Assembly: GCA_041753075.1 (NCBI GenBank)
Contig: JBGSVE010000004.1
Location: forward strand, 1-64,000
Direction of reading: 5' to 3'
Origin: UBA6163 sp041753075
GTDB taxonomy: Bacteria; Planctomycetota; Planctomycetia; Pirellulales; Pirellulaceae
Length of the DNA: 64,000 nucleotides
Positions within the stretch are counted from its first letter, which is position 1. Each line of letters starts with the position of its first letter. The notes beneath the pieces are model-generated. The model ran no database searches. It was given only the letters and a program-made list of their open reading frames with translations, and had not been told where the DNA came from. Both the position numbers and the translations under genes were made by a program. Positions 18,434-27,226 of this stretch are shown here, one piece after another.

Positions 18434-19669
18434 TTATTGGTTAAAGAATCCAGGTGGCAGCGAGTACGGTGTTTGCTGCGTCGCGGCGGCCGGCGACGGC
18501 GCGGTCGCTGCCGGAGCAGTCATCGGTGTCGTCGCAGTAGGAGCTATGCCTGGCGGATTCCACGCGGCGGTGCTTGGGGCTAGTGCAGTCGCTTGGGTTG
18601 CTGGCACACTGCCTTGGCCGGACATTTGCGTTGTTTGCTGCACTGGTTGCTGTGGTTGTTGTGGTTGCTGGAACGCATTGACAAACTGGCCGGCGGCGGC
18701 GTAAGCCTGCGGCGCAGCTTGGGCAATGCGGTTCGCTGGACCATCGATTGCGGCCAACATTTCTTTCGACCGAGTCACCGCCTTGCTGACCGCCGAATCG
18801 CTGGCGGCTTGGGGCTCGAACTTGATGACTTCACCGAGGTGAGTCTTCGCTTCGGGCAACTTGCCGGCCTTGTAGTGCAGGTACGCCATGTTGAAGTGGG
18901 CGACGGCGGGCTTATTGTGTTGCATGAGCACGTTCATCGCGCCCTGGGTGTCGCCCGAATCGTACTGGGCATTGGCGAGATTGTTAGCAAAACGCGACGT
19001 GCCCGGAGCGAGAGTCAACGCTTTGCTGATCGATTGGCTGGCACCCGCCGCATCGCCCAACTTCGCCTGCGTCAAACCGTAATCGTTGTGCAAACCGGCA
19101 TCACTGGGATTCTGTTCGATTGCCCGTTTGAAGAAATCCGCAGCCGGTTGGTAGCTTTCTTGGCGAAAGTGCAACCGCGCGATGCTGGCCAGTGCGGCAG
19201 CGTTCTTCGGTTCGGCTTCGACGGCGCGAGTGTAGCTTTGCATCGCTTTGGTGAAGTCGCCCGTGGTTTCCCACAATTGACCTTGAGCGACAAACACATC
19301 AGGGCCGACGCTGGCGGGCGTATCCAAGCGTGTTGGATCATCGGCGGCCAAGGGATTGCCGTTGGCGTCGGTCGAAGCTTTGTTGCCACCGAACAAACCA
19401 GTCACACCATTCTTTGTTTTGGTGTAAGCATTCTTGGTCGCCATGCCCATGCTACTGACCTGGCCAGTTGCCGATTGGCGTACGGCGGCCAGCTTGGCAG
19501 TCACACCGGTCCCCGGAGGTGTCGTAGCGACCGAGTCCGTCGACTTGTGAAATGGGTTCAGCGCTGCCAGCGACATTCCGCCGGACATGCAGCCAGTCAT
19601 AGAAATTGTAAAACCTGCGGTGATCAGCCCCGCCAAAGCGGTGCGTCGTACGCGTTGGGTAACATTCAC
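18434..19669 (-). CDS. TPR-repeat lipoprotein, possibly TadD-like
   Basis: A 411-residue protein starting at a GTG with AGGGGAC seven bases upstream; a longer frame has no such signal. A hydrophobic leader ends ISMTGC, a fair lipobox, so it is probably a lipoprotein. Residues about 120-330 form at least four TPR units (for example GDFTKAMQSYTRAVEAEPKN, AADFFKRAIEQNPSDAGLHN). The C-terminal 90 residues are low-complexity, with QQPQQPQQP and Ala/Pro/Thr-rich runs. TadD, a TPR lipoprotein of Tad pilus systems, is a plausible relation because tadE/tadG genes lie 1 kb away. TPR call is firm, Tad role inferred. Confidence 0.82.
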   Translation of the reverse strand: MNVTQRVRRTALAGLITAGFTISMTGCMSGGMSLAALNPFHKSTDSVATTPPGTGVTAKLAAVRQSATGQVSSMGMATKNAYTKTKNGVTGLFGGNKASTDANGNPLAADDPTRLDTPASVGPDVFVAQGQLWETTGDFTKAMQSYTRAVEAEPKNAAALASIARLHFRQESYQPAADFFKRAIEQNPSDAGLHNDYGLTQAKLGDAAGASQSISKALTLAPGTSRFANNLANAQYDSGDTQGAMNVLMQHNKPAVAHFNMAYLHYKAGKLPEAKTHLGEVIKFEPQAASDSAVSKAVTRSKEMLAAIDGPANRIAQAAPQAYAAAGQFVNAFQQPQQPQQPVQQTTQMSGQGSVPATQATALAPSTAAWNPPGIAPTATTPMTAPAATAPSPAAATQQTPYSLPPGFFNQ

Positions 19670-19844
19670 GGTCAGTCCCCTATTCGGTGGCGAACGGCGA
19701 TCGCCTGGCGCGTCGTTCTGTTGATTTGAATCGATTAATGTTTCAGCAGGCACCGAGGCCCACAATCAGTGGAATCGGTGCCCGCTGCTGATCCGCTTTA
19801 GTCGATTCGATCCGAACAGGGGGAAAATCCGTTGCTATCAAACC

Positions 19845-20414
19845 TCAACCGCCTTCGGTCACACCGGCTGATCCCGTTGACGACGTGCTGGGCAATCTAG
19901 GCGCTGGTTGCGCTTCGAGCCATTCGCGTTGGATGCGGGTGGCCCAAGCACCCGAAGCCGTGCTCGGTTCGATTTCGGTAATCATCAACTGCGGCGCTGG
20001 ACCACTCGTTTCCACCACGGCCAACGACTCACGAACCGAGGCCAAGCGGGCGGCGGTTTGCTCGGCGGAGCGTCCCCGCAGCACATAAATCACGCGGCGA
20101 TCGGCCGGTGCCTGCGTCGCGATCCAACGAACTCGCGAGTTGCCTTCGGCCAAGAGCGCCCCATCGCCTTCGCGGAAAAACTCGCTGCCCAGCGTATTAT
20201 GCAGCCGCCATCCATTCTGTTTCATCACCTCGAAAGGGGCGACGGCTTGGCGCACCGAATCGTCGGTGAACGGCTGGGGCCAAGCATTATTGCGTTGATA
20301 ATCAACGTGAACTGAATGCCAAAAACTGTGCCAATCTGCGGAGGCCTCGGCGGCGATTCCACCGAGCGCAAAAGCGCAAGAGATGGCAAGGGCATGACGT
20401 GACTTGACGTTCAT
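19845..20414 (-). CDS. Exported hypothetical protein near tad genes
   Basis: A 189-residue protein with a clear signal peptide (MNVKSRHALAISCAFALGG, cleavage after ASA) and a mature part starting DWHSFWHSVHVDYQRNNAWP. The ATG at 20414 is preferred because AGGA lies about ten bases upstream; the longer open frame lacks support. The mature protein is alpha/beta with a VIYVLRGRSAEQTAARLASV stretch that resembles a small domain used in envelope proteins such as OmpA-like or BON-like modules, but I cannot assign it. It is followed by the TPR lipoprotein gene on the same strand and is divergent from tadE. Confidence 0.68.
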   Translation of the reverse strand: MNVKSRHALAISCAFALGGIAAEASADWHSFWHSVHVDYQRNNAWPQPFTDDSVRQAVAPFEVMKQNGWRLHNTLGSEFFREGDGALLAEGNSRVRWIATQAPADRRVIYVLRGRSAEQTAARLASVRESLAVVETSGPAPQLMITEIEPSTASGAWATRIQREWLEAQPAPRLPSTSSTGSAGVTEGG

Positions 20415-20710
20415 AAGGCGAGTCCTTCCGCCGGAAAATGTTGCGAATTTATCTGACCAAGCGAGCTCCATTGCATCCTTGCAACGCAGCCTGACACCGC
20501 TCAACGTCATTAGCGTTTCGCATCGTCTAACCAAACCTTGAATCTTCGCATTGAATCCATTCGCCGGTCGCCGCCGGAGCATCGATCAGATCCGTCACTC
20601 GCCCTAGGACCTGAATAACCGCGCTAGGTTCCGCTGGTTTCGGCGCTATGCGCGGCTCGGCTCGCGGAGATGCCTTCGTGGCCTGATGTTTTGACATAAG
20701 GTTCATCACT
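20415..20710. other. Divergent intergenic region before tadE
   Basis: About 300 bases between the exported-protein gene (minus) and the TadE gene (plus). Promoters for both directions are expected. No clear operator, hairpin or RNA element was seen. Confidence 0.35.
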
Positions 20711-21112
20711 ATGCGACCACAGATATCCCATCCACGACGACGCGGTGCCGCCGCAGCCGAATTGGCAACCATGCTGCCACTGCTGTGCTTGATCACATTT
20801 GGATCGATCCAGGCCGCCAACACCATTCATTTTAAGCAAGGCCTGACGACCGCCGCTTTCGAGGGAACGCGTGTCGCAACGGGCGTCACCGCAACGCAGC
20901 AACGAATCATCGACCGTGTCCAAGCCATGTTGGACGCTCGCCAGATTACGGGCGCGACCATTGCCGTTGATCCGTCGAGCGACCTGGTTACCGTGCCCTT
21001 TGGCACCCCGATCGCCATCTCGATCACCGCACCGATTTCAGGCAATGTCAGCGGTCCGACGTTCATTCAGTTTTCCGACACGATTACCGTGACCGGCCGC
21101 ACATTGCACTAG
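20711..21112 (+). CDS. TadE-like pseudopilin
   Basis: A 133-residue protein with a short basic N-terminus, then RRGAAAAELATMLPLLCLI, the TadE pattern of a Gly followed five residues later by Glu and a hydrophobic helix, typical of prepilin-peptidase substrates. The rest is a small beta-rich domain (VTVPFGTPIAISITAPISG) as in TadE/TadF. These proteins are minor pseudopilins of Tad/Flp secretion systems. It is followed after 24 bases by the TadG-like gene and then a second TadE gene. No ATPase or secretin gene is nearby. Confidence 0.88.
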   Translation: MRPQISHPRRRGAAAAELATMLPLLCLITFGSIQAANTIHFKQGLTTAAFEGTRVATGVTATQQRIIDRVQAMLDARQITGATIAVDPSSDLVTVPFGTPIAISITAPISGNVSGPTFIQFSDTITVTGRTLH

Positions 21113-21136
21113 TTTCCCTCTCATCGTTGGCCCATC

Positions 21137-22267
21137 GTGAATAAAAACAACCGTTCGAAACGTCCACGACGCGGTGCGGTGATTGTGCTGATTGCACTTT
21201 TGCTGCCAGCGTTTCTGTTGATCGTTGGATTCTCAATCGACCTGGCACACATTCAACTCAGCCGCACTGAAATGCGATTGGCCGTCGATGCTGCGGCGCG
21301 CGCTGGTGCCGAAGAACTTTCGCGCACCCAGTCGCTCGACAGTGCCCGAAATGTCGCCAAAGATGTTGCGGCGATGAACCCCGTTGCCGGCAATATGCTT
21401 TCGCTGCAAAACTCCGATGTGGACTTCGGCCGTGGTTCTGTCAATCAAAATGGCGGCTGGGCTTTCGACGCAAGTGGGGCGCCGAAAAACGCGGTTCGAA
21501 TCACGGGCGCTCGTAATAGCGCCGCACTCGACGGCAAGCTGAATCTTTTATTGGGTTGGTACTCGAATCAATCGGGCGTCGATCTGTCCGTGCCCGCGAT
21601 CGCCGCCTTCCAGATTAACGACATTGGATTGGTGCTCGACCGATCCACATCGATGAAGCAAAGCATCACGCTTGATCCCGGGCCATCTTATGATGACCGG
21701 TTTTGCCAGCCGCCGCTGGCCGACAGCGGTTGGACAGCACTCGATTCCGCCGTCGCAGTTTTTATTAACGAGATCGCTGCGACGCCCGCCGAAGAACGAG
21801 TTTCGATCGTTACGTTCTCTTCAGCGATCGACCCGAATGTTAACTGCGGAGCGCTGCCGGCCGCGACGCTTGACCAAACCGTTTGCAACTCCATTGCCGC
21901 GCTCGAAAGCACGATGCAAAACCTCGCCACCACTGTCTGGAACGGTAATACCAATATAGCAGCCGGTATCCAAACCTCGCACGATGACCTGCTCAACGGA
22001 CCGTCTGCGCGATCGCTCGCCGATAAATTTATGTTGGTCATGACCGATGGCATGGCCAATGAAGGCGACACGCTCGCCGCTGCCCTCGATGCCGCTGACG
22101 CCGGGATCAAGATCTCGACCGTCACGTTTGGGCCCGGTGCCAATCAAACCGCCATGCAAGAAGTCGCGTTGATCGGTGGTGGTGTTCATTACCACGCCAA
22201 CGACGCTGCCGAACTTGTCGAAGTGTTTCGCAAGTTTGCCGCCCAAACCGCACTGATCATCAAGTAG
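21137..22267 (+). CDS. TadG-like protein with von Willebrand A domain
   Basis: A 376-residue protein with an N-terminal membrane helix (RRGAVIVLIALLLPAFLLIVGF, split here over two motifs) and the following IDLAHIQLSRTEMRLAVDA region typical of TadG. From about residue 160 a VWA domain follows: VLDRSTSM carries the DxSxS metal site, and LVMTDGMANEGD the later Asp. TadG proteins are membrane-anchored members of Tad systems, possibly adhesive or structural. The start is GTG. It sits between two TadE genes, and its stop is 14 bases before the second. Confidence 0.9.
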   Translation: MNKNNRSKRPRRGAVIVLIALLLPAFLLIVGFSIDLAHIQLSRTEMRLAVDAAARAGAEELSRTQSLDSARNVAKDVAAMNPVAGNMLSLQNSDVDFGRGSVNQNGGWAFDASGAPKNAVRITGARNSAALDGKLNLLLGWYSNQSGVDLSVPAIAAFQINDIGLVLDRSTSMKQSITLDPGPSYDDRFCQPPLADSGWTALDSAVAVFINEIAATPAEERVSIVTFSSAIDPNVNCGALPAATLDQTVCNSIAALESTMQNLATTVWNGNTNIAAGIQTSHDDLLNGPSARSLADKFMLVMTDGMANEGDTLAAALDAADAGIKISTVTFGPGANQTAMQEVALIGGGVHYHANDAAELVEVFRKFAAQTALIIK

Positions 22268-22280
22268 TCCCAGGTCAACA

Positions 22281-22733
22281 ATGAGTATCAACATCATCGC
22301 GATTCGCGATCCCAATCAGCCGCATTCGCAAATCGACACCCGAGTCGATTCACGGCGACGTCGGGGAACGGCATTGGTCGAGTTTGCGGTGGTGGCTCCC
22401 GTCTTTTTTATGTTCACGTTCGCCTGCATTGAATTTGCGCGCGTCAACATGCTTCGCAACACCGCCGAAATTGCGGCCACCGAAGCGGCTCGCGCCGGTG
22501 TGATTCCCGGTGCAACTGCTGGTGACTGCTTGGCCGCCGCCAACGGTGAACTCGCGGTCCTCGGAGTCTCTGGACATTCGGTCGCCGTTACGCCCGATCC
22601 GCTGACAAGCGCCGCGACTACGGTCCGAGTTGCCGTTGACGTTCCGCTGACCGTGGCCAACGGCTACGTCATTACGCAATTCTTCGTCGGCAAAACGGTT
22701 CGTGCCAGCGTCGAATTGCGCCGCGAAAAATAA
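22281..22733 (+). CDS. TadE-like pseudopilin, second copy
   Basis: A 150-residue TadE family protein: after a 28-residue basic N-terminus comes RRGTALVEFAVVAPVFFMF, with Glu five residues after Gly, and then FARVNMLRNTAEIAATEAAR, closely matching TadE. The C-terminal half is a beta domain ending KTVRASVELRREK. It closes the TadE-TadG-TadE operon and ends two bases before the convergent aminotransferase stop. The N-terminal cytoplasmic part is longer than in the first copy. Confidence 0.9.
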   Translation: MSINIIAIRDPNQPHSQIDTRVDSRRRRGTALVEFAVVAPVFFMFTFACIEFARVNMLRNTAEIAATEAARAGVIPGATAGDCLAAANGELAVLGVSGHSVAVTPDPLTSAATTVRVAVDVPLTVANGYVITQFFVGKTVRASVELRREK

Positions 22734-22735
22734 GC

Positions 22736-23917
22736 TCACACGCTCAGCATCGCCGCGACAACACTGGGCAAATTCGTTGGCGTGATGCCAGCCACATTGA
22801 TCCGCCCGCTGCCGACAATGTAAAGACTCTGTTCGGTGCGCAGACGATCGACCTGCATCGCTGTTAGACCGGTGTAGCTGAACATGCCAGACTGGTTCAG
22901 CAAAAAACCGTAATCTCGTTTCGCACCAGCGGCTTGCAGCGCATTGACCAACGCCGCTCGCATTAGCGAAATTCGCTCGCGCATCTGGCCCAACTCTTCG
23001 TGCCACAACTTGGTCAATTCCGCGTCACCCAAAACCGTCGCCACAACGGCAGCACCATGTCGCGGCGGATTGCTGTAATTGCTCCGCACCATTCGCTTCA
23101 ATTGACTCAGTCCCGCCTTGGCGGCCGCCGCGTCTTTGGCCACCAACACGGCCGATCCAACACGCTCGCTGTAGAGTCCAAAGTTTTTCGAGAACGAACT
23201 GGCGACAAGTATCTCGGGACATTGCTCGAGCACCACTTGCAAGCCCGCCGCATCCTCGACCAAGCCGCGTCCGAATCCTTGGTACGCAAAATCGATCAAC
23301 GGCAACAGTCGCTTTCGCGCCATCACTTCGGCGAGCTCTTGCCATTGCTGGATCGTCGGATCAATTCCGGTCGGATTGTGGCAACAGGCGTGCAACAACA
23401 CCGCGTCGCCTGACTTTGCGTTGGTGCCGATGTCATCGATCATCGCCGCGAAATCCAAACCGGTGCGCGACGCATCTAAATAACGGTACGACTCCACCGG
23501 CAAACCCGCCGCCGTGAATACATTGACGTGATTTTCCCAAGTCGGATTGGAAACCCAAACCGCAGCCCCAGGAAATTGATGGGCAATAAAATCGGCCGCG
23601 ACGCGAACGCCGCCGGTCCCGCCGGGCGTTTGCACAATCGCCAACAACGACGGATCGATCGACTCGCCAAACAATAAATCGCCCACGTGACCACGGTAGT
23701 CGGCCAACCCTTCGATCCCCAAGTATGTTTTCGTTTTCTCCGATTCGACGAGCCGCTGTTCGGCTGCTTTAACGCAACGCAACACCGGCGTCTGGCCCTG
23801 GGCATCCTTGAAAACGCCAACCGCCAAGTTGATTTTCTTGGTGCTCGGATCAGCTAAAAAAGCTTCGCTGAGTCCAAGAATGGGGTCGGGTGGGGCAAGC
23901 TGAATCGATTCAAACAT
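22736..23917 (-). CDS. Aspartate/aromatic aminotransferase, class I
   Basis: A 393-residue fold-type I aminotransferase of the AspC/TyrB group. Marks are the start MFESIQLAPPDPILGLSEAF, NLAVGVFKDAQGQTPVL, the TPGGTGGVR phosphate-site region, HACCHNPTGIDP, the internal aldimine lysine in SSFSKNFGLYSERVG and the substrate-carboxylate Arg near the end of SGRINVAGI. It would interconvert aspartate or aromatic amino acids with 2-oxoglutarate. The ATG giving MFESIQ is chosen because it aligns with the family start; the frame extends 91 codons further upstream without family similarity. Confidence 0.95.
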   Translation of the reverse strand: MFESIQLAPPDPILGLSEAFLADPSTKKINLAVGVFKDAQGQTPVLRCVKAAEQRLVESEKTKTYLGIEGLADYRGHVGDLLFGESIDPSLLAIVQTPGGTGGVRVAADFIAHQFPGAAVWVSNPTWENHVNVFTAAGLPVESYRYLDASRTGLDFAAMIDDIGTNAKSGDAVLLHACCHNPTGIDPTIQQWQELAEVMARKRLLPLIDFAYQGFGRGLVEDAAGLQVVLEQCPEILVASSFSKNFGLYSERVGSAVLVAKDAAAAKAGLSQLKRMVRSNYSNPPRHGAAVVATVLGDAELTKLWHEELGQMRERISLMRAALVNALQAAGAKRDYGFLLNQSGMFSYTGLTAMQVDRLRTEQSLYIVGSGRINVAGITPTNLPSVVAAMLSV

Positions 23918-24026
23918 ATTGTTGTGAAGGGGCCGAGGAACGTCCAGCGCCGCAAAAAACATGCGGCCACGGTATAATTCGCCCCAAAATCGTATCGACC
24001 GACACCGTGATTGACGAGACCCGCCC

Positions 24027-25511
24027 ATTTTTGACTCCACCAGCGACTTCCTCGTCGTCGGCGCTGGTTCCGCAGGCTGCGTCGTCTCGCGAGTGCTGGT
24101 CGAGGCTGGTTTTCGCGTCACGATGGTTGAATCGGACCATGGAAAACCGGTCAATCGCACTCCGGCCGAGTACCTCGTACAATTCGCCACCGCCGACGAC
24201 TGGAACTTTCAAACGACGCCCCAACCACACCTCGGCGGGCGGCGCTTGCGGTTCCCGCGTGGTCGTGGTCTTGGCGGTTCGACGCGCATCAACGCTATGA
24301 TCTGGTATCCGTCGATCGCTGATCTGCAAAGACTCAGCATTGTCGGCGGCGACGACTGGCCAATCGAGTCGCTCGCCGCAGCACAGGACATGGTGACTCG
24401 TTGGGTCCAACCCGAATCACCGCGCTGGGTTTCAACGGCGACAAATCGATTTCTACGCGCCGTCAACTCGCTTCACCATCCGCTCGCCGGCCCGATGTTC
24501 CCGTTCCAGCGGATGACGCGGCGATCGGTTCGTGTGACGGCCTGGGACGTGCTCGCCGAAAGCCAAAACTTCAACCGCTTGTCGCTCGTTCGCGGTGACA
24601 CCGAGCGTGTCCTCTTTGACTCGTGCCGCGCCGCCGGGATTGAACTGGCTCGCTTGCCCGGCCAGTCAAGAACAACGAAGCTGGGCGCGCGTCACGGAAT
24701 AATCCTGGCCACCGGATCGATCGCGACACCAGCGATCTTGATGCGCAGCGGCATCGGTCCCGAAGACGTTTTGCGGGAAGAAAAAATCGATCCGATGGTG
24801 GTCAATGCTTTCGTTGGTGCTGGGTTGCAGGATCACTTGATCATGCCGATTGTGTTCGCAATCGACAACGCATCGCGATTTCCGTCCGTGCAAATCATGC
24901 ACGACCTGGCGCGGTTTCGCATCGCCGCAACCGGTCCTCTGTCATCCAATCTTGCCGAATGCGGAGGCATCATTTCAGCAATGACTTCATCTCCGGTGCA
25001 AGTGCATGTTACGCCGACGCACTACCTTTTGCATCCTCACCCGCGTGCCCCGGCAGCAATGACGATCGGTGTCAATCTCTGTCAACCGCACTCACGCGGC
25101 CACGTGCGGATTCGCAACCAAACAATCGAAATCGATCCGAGTTATCTCAGTGATTCGCGTGATCTTGATGCATTGGTCCAGGCGGTCACGTGGGTTCGCG
25201 GGTTGGTGTCCCAAAGTTCCCTGGCGACGTTTGTAAACAGGGAGTTGATACCCGGTCGCGACAAAGATTTCGCCGCATCTATTGCCCGATCGATTCGCCG
25301 GTATGCCCACACGCTGTATCACCCGACCAGCACTTGCGCGATGGGTGTTGCGAATCAGTCCGTTGTCAATAACCAGCTCGCCGTACGCGGCGTCAGCGGT
25401 TTGAGCATCGTCGACGCATCGATCTTGCCAGCCATCACAACGGTCAATCCCAACGCAACCATCATGACGCTCGCGCTACATGCCGCAAATTTGCTCAAAC
25501 GCAGGCTGTAA
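24027..25511 (+). CDS. GMC oxidoreductase with no standard start codon
   Basis: A 494-residue FAD-dependent oxidoreductase of the GMC (choline dehydrogenase/glucose oxidase) family. Dinucleotide motif DFLVVGAGSAGCVVSRVL lies at the start, then FPRGRGLGGSTRINAMIWY, LATGSIATPAILMRSGIG, and the C-terminal HPTSTCAMG and NPNATIM segments with the catalytic His/Asn region. The reading frame has no ATG, GTG or TTG before the Rossmann motif: the first candidates are ATT at 24027 or, after a one-base shift in a run of five T at 24028-24032, a GTG at 24007. A later GTG at 24093 would delete the FAD motif. At under 500 residues it is short for the family. Confidence 0.85.
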   Translation: MFDSTSDFLVVGAGSAGCVVSRVLVEAGFRVTMVESDHGKPVNRTPAEYLVQFATADDWNFQTTPQPHLGGRRLRFPRGRGLGGSTRINAMIWYPSIADLQRLSIVGGDDWPIESLAAAQDMVTRWVQPESPRWVSTATNRFLRAVNSLHHPLAGPMFPFQRMTRRSVRVTAWDVLAESQNFNRLSLVRGDTERVLFDSCRAAGIELARLPGQSRTTKLGARHGIILATGSIATPAILMRSGIGPEDVLREEKIDPMVVNAFVGAGLQDHLIMPIVFAIDNASRFPSVQIMHDLARFRIAATGPLSSNLAECGGIISAMTSSPVQVHVTPTHYLLHPHPRAPAAMTIGVNLCQPHSRGHVRIRNQTIEIDPSYLSDSRDLDALVQAVTWVRGLVSQSSLATFVNRELIPGRDKDFAASIARSIRRYAHTLYHPTSTCAMGVANQSVVNNQLAVRGVSGLSIVDASILPAITTVNPNATIMTLALHAANLLKRRL

Positions 25512-25517
25512 CCCATT

Positions 25518-25537
25518 GTAAAACGATTGTCCCCAAA
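25518..25537 (+). repeat. Degenerate GTAGAAC repeat copy
   Basis: The segment GTAAAACGATTGTCCCCAAA resembles copy B (GTAGAACGATGGTCCCCAAT) at most positions. It lies just after the GMC gene and no longer forms a regular hairpin. Confidence 0.5.
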
Positions 25538-25736
25538 CCATTGGTCCATCCGGGTTTATCGTGGATAGGCAGGATGTGCTGTTGGATTTTTTGAGGGATG
25601 GCTCCCGTGTCTAAAGTGACTGAAGGACGATCCTGTGCCGTACAATTGACGTGCCGGGTGAAGCGGACTGAAGCTCTGCGGGGACGCAACTTTGGAAGCA
25701 ATAGCCCGGTCGACCGTGCGACAAAGGTGCTTGTCG

Positions 25737-25763
25737 GTCGCCGGCGGGATACCCGCCGGCGAC
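25737..25763. repeat. Perfect GC-rich hairpin
   Basis: Twelve-base arms GTCGCCGGCGGG and CCCGCCGGCGAC are perfectly complementary around a three-base ATA loop, followed by TTTCTCG. It is 226 bases after the GMC stop. It may be a REP-like palindrome or a weak terminator; the sequence alone does not decide. Confidence 0.75.
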
Positions 25764-25858
25764 TTTCTCGAATCTTCAAAATCCGGGTTCCTAGGCAAAT
25801 CCACGAGAAAGTCTGATGGACCGAAAAAACTGGTATAGGTAGAAACATCGTTGAGAGG

Positions 25859-26086
25859 TTTGAATGGCTTGGTCACAAGGTCATTCGGTGGGGCGGATTG
25901 CTGAAGCACAACAAAGTCAAAGACCTAAAATCAACTACCGTCATCGATATGATGCGAGCCGCCTTCAGTCATCCGCGTATCCAACAAATCGAACACCTAC
26001 TAAACGAACGACCTCGAAAGCGACTGGGCTACCAAACACCCAACGAAGTTTTTACTCAAGCGAATGCCAAATCGCGGTGCGATTGA
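25859..26086 (+). pseudogene. IS30-like transposase C-terminal remnant
   Basis: An open segment of about 75 codons with no proper start ends in IEHLLNERPRKRLGYQTPNEVF, which closely resembles the C-terminus of IS30-family transposases (LNNRPRK.LG..TP.EVF). The upstream part, FEWLGHKVIRWGGLLKHNKV, does not look like IS30, so it may be a chimera of two degraded fragments. No DDE catalytic core and no terminal inverted repeats were found. It marks an old insertion in an otherwise gene-poor 660-base gap. Confidence 0.6.
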
Positions 26087-26174
26087 AATGAACATCCGCC
26101 GGTCCATTGAGTTGAGCGTACCCGCGTAGTTGTTTTGAGGCTTTATTCAGATCGCCCATTTGGAATTACCGTCG

Positions 26175-26621
26175 CTACTTGATGTCGATCAATTCGACTT
26201 TGAAGTGCAGGGTTGCGTTGGGCGGAATTGAACCGGGGGAGCCGGCGCGTCCGTAACCGAGAAACGATGGAATCTCGAGCTCTATCATTCCGCCTTTGCC
26301 AACAAGTTGCAGTCCCTCGGTCCAGCCAGCGACGACTTGGCCAAGCGCGAATGTTGCCGGTTCGCCACGTCGGTAAGAGCTGTCGAATTCGGTTTCGTCA
26401 TCCAACCAACCGACGTAATTGACTGTGACGCGATCCGCTGGAGTCGGTTTCGCGCCGTCCGACTTGCGCAAGATTCGATACTTCAGTCCCGACTCGGTTT
26501 GTGTGAATTCCGTGGGAGCATCGGTATCGGCAGGACCGGGTTGAAATTGCGGCGGGGAAATGCAACCACCGCATAATCCCATTGCCAAAACTGCCGTAGC
26601 AAACTCGCGTGAAATCAACAT
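26175..26621 (-). CDS. FKBP-type peptidyl-prolyl isomerase lipoprotein
   Basis: A 148-residue protein with a signal ending MGLCGGC (lipobox), then an FKBP domain from about residue 45: GLKYRILRKSDG, VTVNYVGWLDDETEFDSSY, VVAGWTEGLQLVGKGG, PSFLGYGRAGSPGSIPPNATL and the final FKVELIDI. It isomerises peptidyl-proline bonds in exported proteins and would be tethered to a membrane. The ATG giving MLISREF is preferred over an earlier codon because the signal peptide begins there. It is the last of a three-gene minus run after the methyltransferase and a hypothetical gene. Confidence 0.94.
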   Translation of the reverse strand: MLISREFATAVLAMGLCGGCISPPQFQPGPADTDAPTEFTQTESGLKYRILRKSDGAKPTPADRVTVNYVGWLDDETEFDSSYRRGEPATFALGQVVAGWTEGLQLVGKGGMIELEIPSFLGYGRAGSPGSIPPNATLHFKVELIDIK

Positions 26622-26647
26622 TGTGAACCTCGAAACTTCAGTCAAAC

Positions 26648-27220
26648 CTAGCCAACACACCAATCATCCGTAAACCACTTTACTCGATCAGCGCGACGTG
26701 GGCTGTAGCTGGTCGCTGGGTTGAACTTTCTTTTCTTGAGAAAGATCAATAAGCCGTCAGCCGGAACGCTAGCGTGTTGCGACAAGACGTCAACGTTTTC
26801 ACTGGTCACCGTCCAGTCATACAACAGTTTGTTGTCACGCTCGAACCGCTCGTCGAGATATCGTGCATCGACCGAGCTAGCGAGGACAAAGTCGCATTCC
26901 TGTTTGCAGAGAAACCCCAGAAAGCGGCTGGCCAGTGCACGCGTACCATGCAAATCGCCGTTCATCGTTGCCGCCGCAACACTCCACAGACTGACAAACC
27001 CATCCGCATCTTTCGATTCGGGATCGATCTTGATTTCTAACTTGGGATCAAATTCGATAGCGACCTTTGTCGCGTCCAAATCACCGCTTGTGACTGTATC
27101 GCTTGCTGCTACGTTACTCAACGAATCGCTCCAATGACCATGAAGAAAAAACAAATCCGACGAACGATCATCATCGGCACTGTGGGGTGCGGAGCATAAG
27201 CAACCAATGGCGAATCGCAA
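26648..27220 (-). CDS. Hypothetical protein
   Basis: An open frame of 190 codons from a TTG start six bases after the methyltransferase stop. No signal peptide, membrane helix or known motif is seen. The central and C-terminal parts (DARYLDERFERDNKLLYDWTV, split over helices, and SVPADGLLIFLKKRKF) look protein-like, while the first 40 residues do not. The only internal ATG is at residue 86. It could be a real gene with a poorly placed start or a decayed one. It lies between genes for two exported protein-folding or repair enzymes. Confidence 0.45.
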   Translation of the reverse strand: MRFAIGCLCSAPHSADDDRSSDLFFLHGHWSDSLSNVAASDTVTSGDLDATKVAIEFDPKLEIKIDPESKDADGFVSLWSVAAATMNGDLHGTRALASRFLGFLCKQECDFVLASSVDARYLDERFERDNKLLYDWTVTSENVDVLSQHASVPADGLLIFLKKRKFNPATSYSPRRADRVKWFTDDWCVG

Positions 27221-27226
27221 AGTGGG

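Noticed and set aside
18593..19729. A 378-codon plus-strand reading frame opposite the TPR lipoprotein gene
   Set aside because: It mirrors the TPR gene on the other strand, has no family similarity and reflects codon bias of the real gene.
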